This document shows, piece after piece, positions 12,341 to 25,500 of a DNA stretch of 64,000 bases (the first letter of the stretch is position 1; every line of letters starts with the position of its first letter). This DNA comes from Isoperla grammatica (Eukaryota > Arthropoda > Insecta > Plecoptera > Perlodidae): NCBI GenBank assembly GCA_945910005.1, contig OX246739.1, positions 37,334,608 to 37,398,607 on the forward strand. The letters run 5' to 3'. The notes below the pieces were generated by a model. The model was not told where the DNA came from. It saw only the letters and a program-made list of their open reading frames with translations, and ran no database searches. The translations under genes and the position numbers were made by a program.

Positions 12341-12683
12341 CCGGCTCCGTTGGACGCCGCGCGGCGAGCTGCACAACACATCTCCTAGCAACGAGAACGA
12401 GAATAGCTCGACGCCGTGGACTATATTTGGAAACCCCGGATCGCGAGAGTCTCCAGCTGATGACATCCGAGTTATTTGCAAACCCGTCTATTCGAACAAA
12501 AAGCGGAATATTCCCATGGCGAAATTGATTCGTTGCGGGATTTTTCAATTACTCAACATAAGGGAGAACTTTGGTGTGATCATTTCAGGAAATGTGTTAC
12601 CTATTTTGCAAATGTACAAGGTGTGTGGAATAACATTCCACTATGCAAAACTTAACTACAATTTATATAACATGTTTTTTTAA
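12315..12683 (+). CDS. Unrecognised 122-codon open frame, doubtful
   Basis: The first third is CpG-rich and protein-like (WTPRGELHNTSPSNENEN, FGNPGSRESPADDIRVICKP), directly after the decayed satellite; the last part is AT-rich and unlike coding DNA. No domain recognised. It may be a transposon remnant. Confidence 0.15.
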   Translation: MFVLLSSLSRLRWTPRGELHNTSPSNENENSSTPWTIFGNPGSRESPADDIRVICKPVYSNKKRNIPMAKLIRCGIFQLLNIRENFGVIISGNVLPILQMYKVCGITFHYAKLNYNLYNMFF

Positions 12684-15129
12684 AATTGGGTGGCATGAAC
12701 GACTAGTTACAATTCTCTTCGCTAACTACTCCGCAAACTTAAATTGTTTTTGGCAAGTGTGTCCATGAGGACTATGACTTTCATACAGATTATGGTTTCT
12801 CATTAGGCACGGTCCATGCTCTGCACCTTGGTGTCCCTAATTATAGCCTAACATCTCCCTAAAAAGAACACAAGAAAAATTGAGAGTGGCAGCTAATTAT
12901 ATCTCCCTTTTAATTTGCAAGTCATCAATGTAGCGGAATCATAAGCGTTGGCAAACTACCTAACAGATTACGACCGATAAATTCCATAAGGATTAATGGC
13001 TACAGCCGGCTGTTGAAGGAATGAGGATTAAGGAAATTAATGGTTAGCGGATATCTTCGCCACGTAAAACACGTTTCGTCAGGTGATTTATATGTTTAGG
13101 AAGCAAAATAAAACATTTTAGAATTTCCAGACATCTAATAGAATTAGATACGACGGGGCAAATATCAGTAGGAAGTAAATTTAAATTAAATTGTAAATTT
13201 TACAAAAAGTATGTCAATAATACGTCTGCTCAACCAATGAAAATGTATATTTTTTTACATTTATGCAATGAGGATTGGACTGCAATGGCTACTTATGAAT
13301 AGCTAATTAGTAAATATGGTGTTTTAATGGACATGCAATTAATTCATCCCTTCCGGTTACAATAAGAGTGTGGATGGAAAGTTTTGTTTGAAGAAATTTG
13401 TTGTTTAAAGAATGGCATAGGTTTAGTTTGCAACTACCTAATTCGTTATTTTGTGGTGTGTTTGAGCGGCGGCGTTGTTTGCAGTGTTTATCGGGCATAG
13501 TACAGTCTGCCAAGCACAGATAGCGCCACCTTGATAGTTCGACGGCCATCGCCTAGACACGAAACCCACGTGACAGATTGAAATAGAGCAGATATGTAGA
13601 TGCTCTAAGATTGAAATAACGGTTGGTTTATTGAGAATGAAATAGTGTTTAGCTGAAGTAACATGCAATAATTACGATTAAGTTAACATCCGTCACAGTG
13701 TTTGGAACTGTTCATAAGAAATTGGTCAATTCAATTTCTTATTTCAATTCCCCATGATGCATCTTTTGACGAACCTATCAGAACGCAGGAGAGAACGCTT
13801 ACTACGGAAATCACAACACAAGCAGTGGTATCGGATATGTTCCTAATGTTGTTGTTCTGATAGTCGTATACATATTAAAAGCACTGATTTCACTGCTGAA
13901 ATAAACAACTACAGCAAATACATTTGAATGGTACTAAAATAGATCTTGTAGACGACTGTTGAACTGTCACAATTGCTTGTAATTTCAATATTCTTCTCTT
14001 TCCTATTGTAACTGTTATTTCGTTATTGTAAATACTATTATAAATCCATGCGTTAACTCTGTAAGTGCTTGTTGGTATGGAACGTGTTTATGGTTGCTTG
14101 GATCTAATAATAATACGGTGACCTTCCCGAGTCTCTACACAACACCGTGGGCTGTACGAGTGTGAACTGAATAATGGCCACGAAGATCAAGTTGACGATA
14201 TTAGCCAATAACCACGTTATTACAGCAAAAAAACAAACAAAAAAATAAGTAATAATGATGGTACGATAATGTAATAATCAAGTTGTAAAATACCCAAGCA
14301 ATAGAAATGTTATTACTGTGACAAACTACCAATTAATAATAGATGATGTTAGCCAACATGTATTTTTCCATCAACAACATATCTATCGATTAGATCCATG
14401 ACAAGTTCAATGGATACATAAGATTTATGCGGATGGGCGTGAGCATGTTTTCAATTTTGGGGGGAATAAGGAGTTGGGAAATTAGAATAAGTTTTATTCA
14501 GGGTTATATTTACGATACCTTTTTTAAAATGTTGAGATGGACGGAACACCTGATAATCAAATACAAACAGTTGCTACAAACTGTTTTTCTTTTGAAAATT
14601 TCGAAGAGCTCCAAAATGCTAGCGTTGGAAATATAACTGCTAAAAAGTCTATTTTAAGTCTAATACCTATCTCTATTTATAATACAAAATTATAACATAG
14701 TCATATCTAATTGAATCCGTTCGTCTATTTATGCGGTTACTACTGATAAAGCATCCCTTTCCTCTTAGTCTTGAGCGGTAATGATAATGATATAGCATCC
14801 TAACTCACACAACGCATAGCAAGGGTGAAGTGAATTCATCCACATCGTTGATAACTCACACTTTAGTTTTGAGTGAAACACGAGACGTTATTCAAACAAT
14901 ACTCATTATTTGAGACGCGTCTATTTTTACCCTCTGCAGTGACGTCATCTCCTACGTACGTGTTAGTGTATCATAGCTCATGGACGAACCAACGAATCAT
15001 CAGTTCTATTTTAATACGAGGCATCCAAGATGCAATAATTCTCCCGAAAGTGCGGCCGTAGGTGTGAATGAAAGATATGTTATTGCGCGACAGTGAGTAA
15101 TGCTTCACCTCTGTATCTCACCTCCATAG

Positions 15130-15215
15130 AGCGGCATCTTATCTGAAGAATGCGCTAGTGTCGCGGGGGCGTGATTCAAGATGGCCGCTGTAACGAGGCG
15201 TAAGCAAACCGTGTA
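15130..15215 (+). promoter_or_regulatory. CpG-rich patch with YY1-like ATG context
   Basis: CAAGATGGCCGC at 15177-15188 resembles the YY1 motif that often overlaps start codons in animal promoters. The ATG at 15181 opens AAVTRR and reaches a GTAAGC donor at 15200-15205. Sharp CpG enrichment against AT-rich flanks. No downstream exon was identified. Confidence 0.25.
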
Positions 15216-17477
15216 CGAGTAGCTGTTGTTGTATACATTTCTATCTGGACCACCGCACACGATGTAAACACTGGGAATTATATTGGGAGAGGCCGATGTA
15301 GGTCTGGGGCTAACACAATAAACAATATCGGTAACGGTTTGGCTTGATGGTGTAGTATCTTGTTATCTTTCAAGGATGAGGAATATATGTAAAGAGAAAC
15401 TGATGCTGATTGATTGAAGATCACTTTTATTGTCTTGACACTTACAGCCGGTGGTTACAACAGATGCCGCTTCCGGTTGGGCGCTGCCTGTTATGTTATG
15501 CATGTTAACCAACTGTTACAAGTTTAAGGTTGTGGTTGTTGTTGTGCTAAGTAATACACTACAGATGGCTAAGGACTGTCTTTGTAAGTACAGCCTCCGG
15601 TTCGATTCACAAGATAAAATTATGCCAGTTTAAAAGTTCAAATAATGGGTTTCTTCCTGCAGACAACTAAAATGTACAACCACGAGACACCGATGTCGTC
15701 CGAGCAAATTTTGAGCGATATTTTGTGGTCTGTGAATGTGACTTGTATCAAGCGAGTTAACTAAATATACAACCACGATACCCAATGGAATCATGAGTGA
15801 CGTAAAGCATGATTTGTTGGAGAGGTTTGGGGAGACAATGTCTCCAGCCATCAGGCACAGTATTATCCACTGTATTCTTCACCATGTTCATATGAGAAAT
15901 TAAAGATTTCTTCGTTAAATTATTCAATCTATCTACGACGGTCATTTTGCCACAAAATAACAGACATAATAAAGTAGTAATTCGCTAAAATGAGCTCTTC
16001 ACTTCGATAAAGTTTCTTTTTACCATCTTTAATTGTACAAAGAGGCCTCACGCTAACTTCTCCGATGCGGATGTTATAGAGACATTCAAATACGACTTTT
16101 GAGCAGTTTAGTCCAACGATAATTAAATAATAAGTGACGTTTGTTTCAAAACTCGTAGCAGTTCAACCATTGTGTAGAGTGAAGTAGACTGATAAACTGT
16201 GCTCGGTGTGTTGGCGGTATTTCCAATATCAATATATGCGAGCTGAAAGAATCAATTTTCTACTAACTATTCCACCATTTCCAGTAGATGGTGCGAGAAC
16301 TGGAGTAGGACAGCTATGTCGTCAACATAGGGTAAGCTAGCGTGTGACACCCATAGAGTTTCCTTCTTGTATAATATTTTTGGCTATGATGTGTCTGCCA
16401 TGTCAAAACACATTTGGATGAAATGTTAAGTAACAAAATGCAACGATACACAGTTTCTATTTTCTAAACTGTTTATCCAAATCGTATGCGCAACCTGCAT
16501 TTTCAAACAAAGGAAGCAGCGGCGAGCTATTCTGCATTGCAACAGTACCAGTTATTTTTATGACAAGAGAATTTAGACGTCTACAGAAATAGCATGCAGC
16601 GAAGATAGAGCTGTGTAACTCAATATGCTACTTGCAACAGTTTCCCGTAACCCCATGCAATCTTCCCCGCACACGAAAGCTGAAGAAACAGGAGAGAAGG
16701 AAGACTTTGCAGGTCTAAAAGACATCAAACATACAAGCATGCAAAGAAGCAGGATTCTACGCTATAGGCAACAAGCAATAGTTTATGGTGGGGTTGTCTT
16801 ACCTTGGGATTGGGGTTTCTTCTTCCTTTACAGGGGACAAAATCGAACTTCCTTTGCCTGATAAGTGTTCAATCCTCCCTCCCCCCCCCTTGATATTAAT
16901 TACTTTCTTTCAGTGTATTACAGTTAAGTTAAAGGCTATCTCGAGATATCCCTTACCACCCCTTCCTTTCTCGTAGTGCATTGTCGGTAAACTGTTCTTC
17001 AGCACGTAGACAAACTATTGCAGTCACATGTGGTTCCATCTAGCCAGCATAGGACGCCTAGTATACATGCATCCCGCCTCAGTGCCTAACTTACGTTCAG
17101 TATTGCTTGCTTTAATCTTGGGGCTTTTCTATGCATAATATATTTTAATATATTATGGGAAACAATCGTGAAATAGAATTTCTCCTGTCAACCTAACTAA
17201 TGAAGTATTGTCTCCGTAAGTCTTAACTACATGCATCTGTGTAGACTATTATTCAATCTTCAGTGTGGGGTATGATCACTCGGATATATTGTAGCTTTCT
17301 CAAATTTATTTAGGTTCCACCTTTTTTAACATTTCTAGTATTGTGTATCTACAATTGTTTTCATAAAAAATGGGAGAAGAGAATCTCAGTCTTCCACCTT
17401 TCCCACCTACCCTACATTGAAATATCTCCCATCTCATACAAATTTGTACAAATCTAGATCATCTGTCAAATAACTTA

Positions 17478-17653
17478 GGGTCAAATGCATAGTCGTTCCT
17501 CACGTGCTCCTCCACTCAGCCTTTCCTCAGACTCGCCCAACCACCAATCACAGAACGGTCCACATGGCAATGCTGCTCTGTGATTGGTGGTTGGGCGAGT
17601 CTGAGGAAAGGCTGATTTGAGAAGCACCTGAGGAACGATTATGCATTTGACCC
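17478..17653. mobile_element. Fold-back MITE with long arms and TTA target duplication
   Basis: 176 bases, almost wholly palindromic. Both ends read GGGTCAAATGCATA inward, with roughly 80-base arms containing CTTTCCTCAGACTCGCCCAA and a short loop near 17560. Direct TTA flanks are at 17475-17477 and 17654-17656. High arm identity suggests recent activity. Confidence 0.75.
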
Positions 17654-19592
17654 TTAGACTTGGACAATGAGCTTTGATAATGTATGGTGGAAAATCAAAG
17701 ATGTTACAGCAAGGTGGCTAATACATAAATGTTTCTGAAAACTTTTTCAGCTGTTCATTGATATATCTACAGGTAGTAACGAAATCTTGTATTATAATTT
17801 AATTTTATACTTCTTATTTGTGATAATCCATACATGTTTGGTGCATAATGCTACACAACAAACGCAGATATATGAGTAACGGGATGTGCCATTAAGGGCT
17901 ACGGTGACCAATTATATTATTTTATTATTATAGGAACAAAAATTCTTACAGAATCCTGGACTAATGTGAAACTTCGAATATAGGCCCTAGTAAAGTGCAA
18001 AACTAATCTCCTTGTTATCACATTGAAAGTAATGCTATAACTGAGAGCAAAACTACCTAGTTTTGTAAGGTATTGGAGGAAATTATAACAACATTAAATT
18101 CTGTTATATCTCAATCGATCGATCGATGCATCAATGAGAGATCGATGTTTATGACCTATGTCAAATAGATGACAAAATGGAATACGCAAAATGTTTATCC
18201 TGATAGCACTGTTCGTTTGTAAAAGTCACTATAATGTAGAATTTCATGGCATATTGGTGAGAAAACTAAAAACGGAGCAATTGATTCTACCTGAACAAGT
18301 GGGCTTAGAAGTGATTCCAGCTACAAAAGAATGAGAACTACATGCAGTAGAAGAGAGATCCCAAATATGTATACAAGAATATGCGCTGAACAATACACCA
18401 CTAAGCTACGAATACAAAGGATTGGATTTACGCCTACCATAAAGGAGGATAATCAAAGTGATGAGAATTGGGTGCAAATGGATACAAGAAAGGTGCATGT
18501 GTGTTTACAAATAAAATTATGAATGATACATAGTTTTATTTACAAGAACATTAAATGTTACAAATGATTAATGATTAAGATAGAGTAATTCAAAACGATT
18601 TGCCAATAAATAGCTTACCGTTCTTATGAAATGAGTGTTAACTTTTTTTATTATTTGGACCATTTTAATGTTTCTATGATCTGATTACCCAATTATTTTG
18701 GTATAAGTCACGTGAATGCTCCATTTTTCCACCACCACAGTTACACGCAAGCAGAACCTTATCAGATAAGGCTAAAGGTTATGGACCTTCACAAACATCA
18801 ATGCAAGACTTTCAGGCAAGCTTTTATATTTTAATCAACAACACAGATGTCTCAGTATTTCCGTAATCCCATAATTTGGAACACATAAAAACAGTATAAA
18901 ACTTTCAAATGAACTTGATATATTCGAACTTAAACCAGTAAATAATTGGGCAAATGCCAAGAGCAATACAAAATGTAGATGGCGATGACAATATAGAGCA
19001 ATGAGAAGATGCAACAGTGCTTCAGTTGTGAAGGTCAAAAGATCTAACAGGTAAGAGTCCAACACCAAAGCACCCTCCACCATGCAACCCACGCCATACG
19101 AAGGTATAGACCAACTTATTGCAATGCACAAAGCTGAAAGCCCCTTTGTTGTGTGGGTAAAAATAATCTCCTAGCACATCTAAATGAAAATGTTGTAAAA
19201 TAGACATAGAGTTCTAAAACAAAGTGATGAAACAATTATTTTGATTACTTTTGAAACAACCGATTGCTGAAACTAATTGACTGAGTGCCGTATATAAATC
19301 TGATGAAAAGTTAAAATACATTCATTACATTACAAATGAGACAGTTTAAAACATTTTTTTATAACAAGCTTCTATGAAGATGATAAGCCTGGCTGAAGCG
19401 TTTTACTTAATAATATCAAAAGTGTTTCTGTAAAATGTTTCAACAAACATAGTCAACATTGTTACACAGTTTGGCCGCAGCGTATTCTAATGTTTTTGAG
19501 TATACGTCCTAATATTACTCGAACAGATCCTCATGACTTAGAGTAGACATTGACTAGGCAGACATTTTCAAGCGGTCCCGAGCTAATTTGTT

Positions 19593-22500
19593 CTACTTTT
19601 TGAATCTCCTCTCACCTGGAACCTGGAGGGTGGCGGTTGTTCCGATCGTGCCTAGCAGGTTGGTAGCAGTGCAGGTGTATTCACCGGCAGAGTCTGAAAC
19701 ACGAGGGACACGTAAAGCTTGTTGCACACACATTCTAAGGATAAATGAACTAAGGACTAGTCGTTTCATCTGACTGGTTTTCCCAAAAAAATATCTAGTT
19801 TCATCTGACTTGACTGGAATTTTGATAAGAATACTAGATGTGAAAAGGTAGTTGGTTCTTATGTGGAAGTCACAAAGACAAACGCAATCTCTTAGAACGC
19901 AATAAAATATAAGGCCATTATGCTTATTATAGATATCTTTCCGACATGTTTCCTTCATGTCATCGTATTTAGTTGGTTTTCCACAACATCTTGTTTGACT
20001 TCTTTGGCATCGATCTAATGCGAGATGTTTGTTTATATCTCCATCACGTTGGCTGAGTTTAGCAAATCACTTTCAGCTGACTTTGTTCTGGGAATCGCAT
20101 GTGCTACAACCTATATTAATGGTGGTACTAATAATAATTTGCATGTGTGCTTCCCCGGAAATGTATGTTGGAAGTTGATGTTTTCCATTTGTAACAAACT
20201 TTAGGTATCTATCAGTACAAGGCAGAACCTCAGCATCCTTCTTGAATATATCTTAAAAGTGATGTTGTGTTTCTTGAAATGTGACAAAATCTCCCTTGGG
20301 AGAGCCTTTTACAAATCCGGTTTCCTTCGCCGGCTGAAGACGCCGAATCATGTCCTGTATTAAATATTTTGCTTGAACCAAAGTTTACACACATTTCTGT
20401 AAAGTTGATTATACTCAATATCAATGATGATTAAGATACTTCGAATTCTGGGTGTGGATATAGAAAGTATTTTCCTCTAAGCATTAAAGCGTCATGGTAA
20501 ATTCGATAATCGTCATTCAATTTATCACCATACATCAGAAAGCTAGTGCATGGTCTAATTGTCAAATGTGTGTCTAGGAACCGAGACTGATTTGGAGTAA
20601 CGTATCACATTGTTAACACTACCCACACGTACCAATATAGGCCTGCGGTATCGTCAGTCGGCAGACTCCGTTCCTAAACTCGACAACGTGTTCGTGCGAG
20701 TTCTCCAGTATTCTTCCGTTCTTCGACCAGAGGACGTTGGGCAGCGGCTCCGCCTGGACGATACACTCGAACCGCGCTGATTGGCCACTCACCACGGCGA
20801 TATCTCGAAGTGGCTGTAATCATCATACGATAACCTTCACTTATTGTCGAGCTCGAGTTTCGACCTACCCTGTGGAATTCGCGATTTCTGTATGTTAAAA
20901 TTCCTATGAAATGCTTTAAAATTACCAAAAATAAAGCAAAGTATGTCATTCCTTAGAGAATTTCATACTTTCTCTCTCGTATGAATGTTTTTCTGTTCCG
21001 GTAAATATTTCCGTTTTTCAAATAACTTGATTGATTACGGAAGGTGTATTGCAAACACATTACAACGGGGAAATGAGTTAATTTGAAAAAAGGAAATAAT
21101 CATTGGAACGACGAATCAATCACAAGATATAGCATAAAAATGTTTACGGATAGACGTGTTTTAGTTTACGTTTCGACAATTTTGAAAGCATTGTACGGCG
21201 GTTTTAACCTACCGAAATTTGGGGTTCCGCAGGGTAAGTAACGAATGACTTAAACAACAAACTGTAATGCAGAGAACTTCGAGGAATTTGTGGTCAACTT
21301 ACCGTTATGAAGTTGGGCGGCCTTCTAGGCTGCTGTGGTTGGTTCGAGCTGACCACAAGACTGGGAGTGCTTCGAGGTGTGCTGGGAGTGCTGGGAGGGG
21401 TTGGAGTGCTTCCCCGCCCCTTCCCTTGCATCCCTTTGTTCGCACCGGCCCAGGGGGATGTTCCTGCACATAACAAATTACCTCGCTGTTACTCCGAACC
21501 AATGACGATTGATAACAGGTAGTATCACATGAATACCTGTAACTCAGTCATCATTCAAAACGTTGGATATCAAACATCCATGATATGATTACAGACAAAC
21601 CAATCCAATGGTCACTAATAAAAATATCACAGCAACTTATACAAGAAATTATTAAACTAAATAAAATGGACACCATACAGATACTCGAGTGGTTCACAAG
21701 GATAAATGACAAATACACAAGTGGTTCCCAATAGTCAATCCAATCAAACTATATTGACCTGGTTATTGAAGTTCTTTCAGGTATGCTTGTTAAATTAATA
21801 CAAGCTAAAGTCTTAAAGCATCAGCTTCATAATATGATAACTTATTTGTGGGATAATTCTGGAAATATGGATGGTAAAAAATTCAATGCAACTTCAATCT
21901 GAATACGTGTTTGAAAACAAATATTTTTTTAAATTATCGCATATTCAACAAGAACAAGAGGTTGCAACTATTACACACAAATGCAGGCTGTTGATACAGT
22001 GAATGTACTAGACGATAATGTTTTCTTTTAGTTGTTAGTCCTTCTTATGAAAGGATTATTTTGATAATTTAAACGTAACATAATAAACCCACAATACGGA
22101 GCACATATTAATACCCAACATTATATTTTGGATAAAATGGATACAGTTTTCGTTTACTTACTGATGTTTGGCGAAAGCACGATAGCACATTTAAACTTGT
22201 GCAAGGTTTGCCAACGTGAAATTAATATGCATTTTATCAATACGTTAGGATTAGCGTAAAAGTTAAGTTGTTAAAACACACAATGCAGCTATGAGTAAAT
22301 ACAGTTCACAACATTGATTTCTTGAAGATTTGCATAACTTATGTTTGGCAGATATGAATATTGATAACCTATTCATATTACAATCTTGTTTATAGTATAA
22401 GGAATGGCGATTACAATGACTTGTTATTTGAGCATCCAGTAGTGTACATAGGTACAAAGTTCACAGTTTAGAAGATCTTATGGTTATGCTTTTGTAAGAC

Positions 22501-25500
22501 ATGCCATTACGCACAGACATACGACACACAAATAATAAATGTACAATAAAAAGCATTTATTCCTTCTGATTTTATTTCTCTTGGCACAATCTATCTACTT
22601 CGAGCACAAACAATAAAGGTCTGCATTTCTTCTCTAGCTTTGTTACACTTTCTTGGTTATTTAGTAGAGTTTCAACTTTCAATACGGTACAGCAATGCAA
22701 CATAATTAAAGAAGAACGACAACATTCTAGAAGAGTTGGTAACTGGACAAGTAGATGTGTTAGTAAGTAACGCCACGCGACTCAATGCATTGCCCGGCGT
22801 ACCTGACGACTCTAGCGGAGTGTTACTCTGAGGGCCCTGACTGCTGCAGTAGGGCGACAGACTGGGCAGGCTCGGAGACAGCGATACAGGGCTGGGGGTG
22901 GGTTGATCCCACCGCGAGGCACCAGGTATCAAGATCTGCATCATGGCGGACGTCGGCTGCGGCAGACTGTATCGCTTCTTGTGCTGCATCGACTCCTCGT
23001 TCTCAGACATCTCGCTCTCTGACGCCGGCTCCCATTTCACCGCCTTCACGTGGGTGAACTTCTTGGGTCGGAATTGTGGGATCTTCTTGGAGGCGGTGGT
23101 TTTCTCGTGGATGACGGGGAAGTCGATGTCGCCGGGTTGTTTCTTGCTCTCGGCACGAGGCCGCTTCTTGGTCTTATCTGCACCTTCCACTGCCTTCTTA
23201 CCCTCGCCCGGCAAGACTATGCCGAATTCGTAACCGAAGTCGTATTTGAAGTAAATAAGACCAGTATCGGGGTCAATGTGTTTCGTCCCTGCATAATATG
23301 TTGATTATATTTATGCTACTTATCATGTACACAAATAATTCACACACTAAACGATGGAAGGACAAGGCTATGTATTTGTGCTAGCAATATACCCTTATTT
23401 ACCTTACTCTACCCTTAACCTGAGGCGTAATCTAGAAGTTATGCAAGTTATTAATTACTTACCGTATTCTGCTAAGCGCGATTCTTCTCGGTATGCCTGA
23501 GGCTCGTCTGCGCCATTGGCTCTGGATGGATCTGTTTTGAGTATTGGTTTATCTGGCTTCCTAGAAGACTCAACGTCAGTGATAATGTCGTTTACAAACT
23601 GTTGTGCTTTAGTTTTGAACTCGCTAGTCATTTGATTCATGTGTCTAGAAGCGGCGTCTGAAACACGAAATTTACCGTCATACCATTGGATCCAGCCACT
23701 AGAGAAGAGTGGAATCAACAAACAAACGTTGGTACATTCAGAAGAAATAATGATATGGAAAACACACACGCGTGCGGCGTATTTGTATTGAACAAATGTT
23801 TGCTTATAATATCATTGAAACTAGCCATAACAGGAAAAATTGGTTCCTTGCTAAAACCAGGGAAGTAATATTAGAACCGAGATTCCTTCAAAAACAAAGT
23901 TGCCAATCTTTAATTTGATTTATTAAGTAGCCCTTTAAAGACTTATTTATGATTTATTGGACGAACAAGAATAATCAGCTTCATTAATGTCAGGACCAAA
24001 AAAGCATGCTTGATGCAGGATATTTCATATTATAAAAGCAAATTTAAGATACATGAAAAGCAATATATCACTCAAAGTGTAAGTAAACTCACAAGAAGCT
24101 GCGGGCGGAATCTTTCCGGGAGAATATGCGATCTCCGGCGGACTCCCCGGAGACAAAACGACTTCTTGCGTCTGCCCGGGTCTCAATGCTGGTGGTGTTT
24201 TCTTCTCTCCAAAACGTTGCCTCATCTCTTCAACCCGCTTCAACCTCTTCTGCTCCGCCTCATACTCCGTCGTTGTCGTCGAGGTCATCTGACTGGTTCT
24301 CGTTTCAGAAGTGGCCGTTGTGGTAAGAACCGGGGGCTGAGTGTCAAACTCCATCGGGGTTTGAACACGAGGTCCACACTTCACAGGCACGCTTGCAGAT
24401 CTATTCGTGAGAAGCGGTTGAACTTTGCGATAGTGAAGATCATCTCTCTCGTTTTCTCCAGGTATCCACTTGGGTTTAAAGTGGATATTCTCAACCTCGC
24501 TCTCATAGTCACTTTCTCTAAACTCTCCTGGAAAGAATTTCTTGGGCATGGTCAAAGGAGGACCACTCTGCCTTTTTTGATTAACTACTGGATCAGGTTT
24601 GTAAGGGAAAGGCTCAAGGTTTGTCTCCTTATTTTCTTTCTCCCCAAATTTAATAACTCTAGTCGTCTGCTGGACACTGACTACGCGACGACTGTGCTCT
24701 GTAGACTCAGCGAAATTGACGACGTTCGAGGTCTCCGTATGGGTTGCGTTATGATACCCGGACGATCTCCTCGGAGCAAATCCCAGCTCAGGTGGTGAAC
24801 CAGGCTTTATTCCTAGCACTTCCTTTACTGCGGGAGTCGCAATGATCACTTCCATCGGCGGAAGGCTTTGTGCAGTGACTGGTTTTGGTTTAAACACCTT
24901 TTGTTGTTTGTTGGCTGGTTTTAGAATCTCTTGCAATTTAACAGTTGGTTGCTTCTCGATTGGTTCAAACTTAGGCCTAGGAGGTCCTCCAAACTGGGGA
25001 GGTTCGTCGAACTCTGTAGGAGGTGTTGGGGTTCTCCCGCCCATTGACGAGCGTGACTGAGGGTTGGGAGTCAACACTGGGTGAACAGGTTTGAACGCAA
25101 GACTATCGGTGTCTGACCCATCCGGGCACCAACGAGGAGGAATCCGACCATCGTAGTCGCTTTCATATTCGCTATCACGGAATTCACCTTTCATGAACTT
25201 GGACGGGCTTGGCGGTGGAGGTCCCATGGGACGCTTGGGTCCCGAAGGAGCGTTGGCAGAGAATGGGAATGGCTCCAGACTGAGTGGTCGTTCCACTTGT
25301 GGTGCTGCTGCACTTGGTATTAGAACCTAAAACAAACGGTGATTTAAAAAAAAAAAAACACATTTACAACAAAAATATAACAGAATCACAAACACCATGA
25401 AACCAAAGTGCAGAAGACAACAAACTGGACTGTGGAAATGATTAGTGCATATCAAAACAAACATGAAGGTGTACTGTCTTCTGAAAAGGCCTATGTGTAG

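Larger units (their letters stand above)
445..19615. other. 19 kb gene-poor stretch
   Basis: Either the last intron of the main gene or intergenic DNA plus 3' UTR. I found no reading frame with family resemblance. Contents listed separately: fold-backs at 681-803 and 17478-17653, a 5S-headed SINE at 3677-4086, a minisatellite at 6181-6425, a TIR element at 10167-11170, a decayed satellite around 11855-12340, and exon-like or CpG-rich islands near 3370, 8570, 12345 and 15130. The rest is AT-rich and featureless by eye. Confidence 0.6.

Noticed and set aside
19371..19395. Separate tiny terminal exon after exon 35
   Set aside because: A CCAG followed by GLSSS-stop is possible in phase, but the signal is too short and weak to prefer over read-through or splicing to 444.
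24010..24798. 262-codon plus-strand frame
   Set aside because: Antisense shadow of exon 30, which has clear repeats and splice phase on the minus strand.
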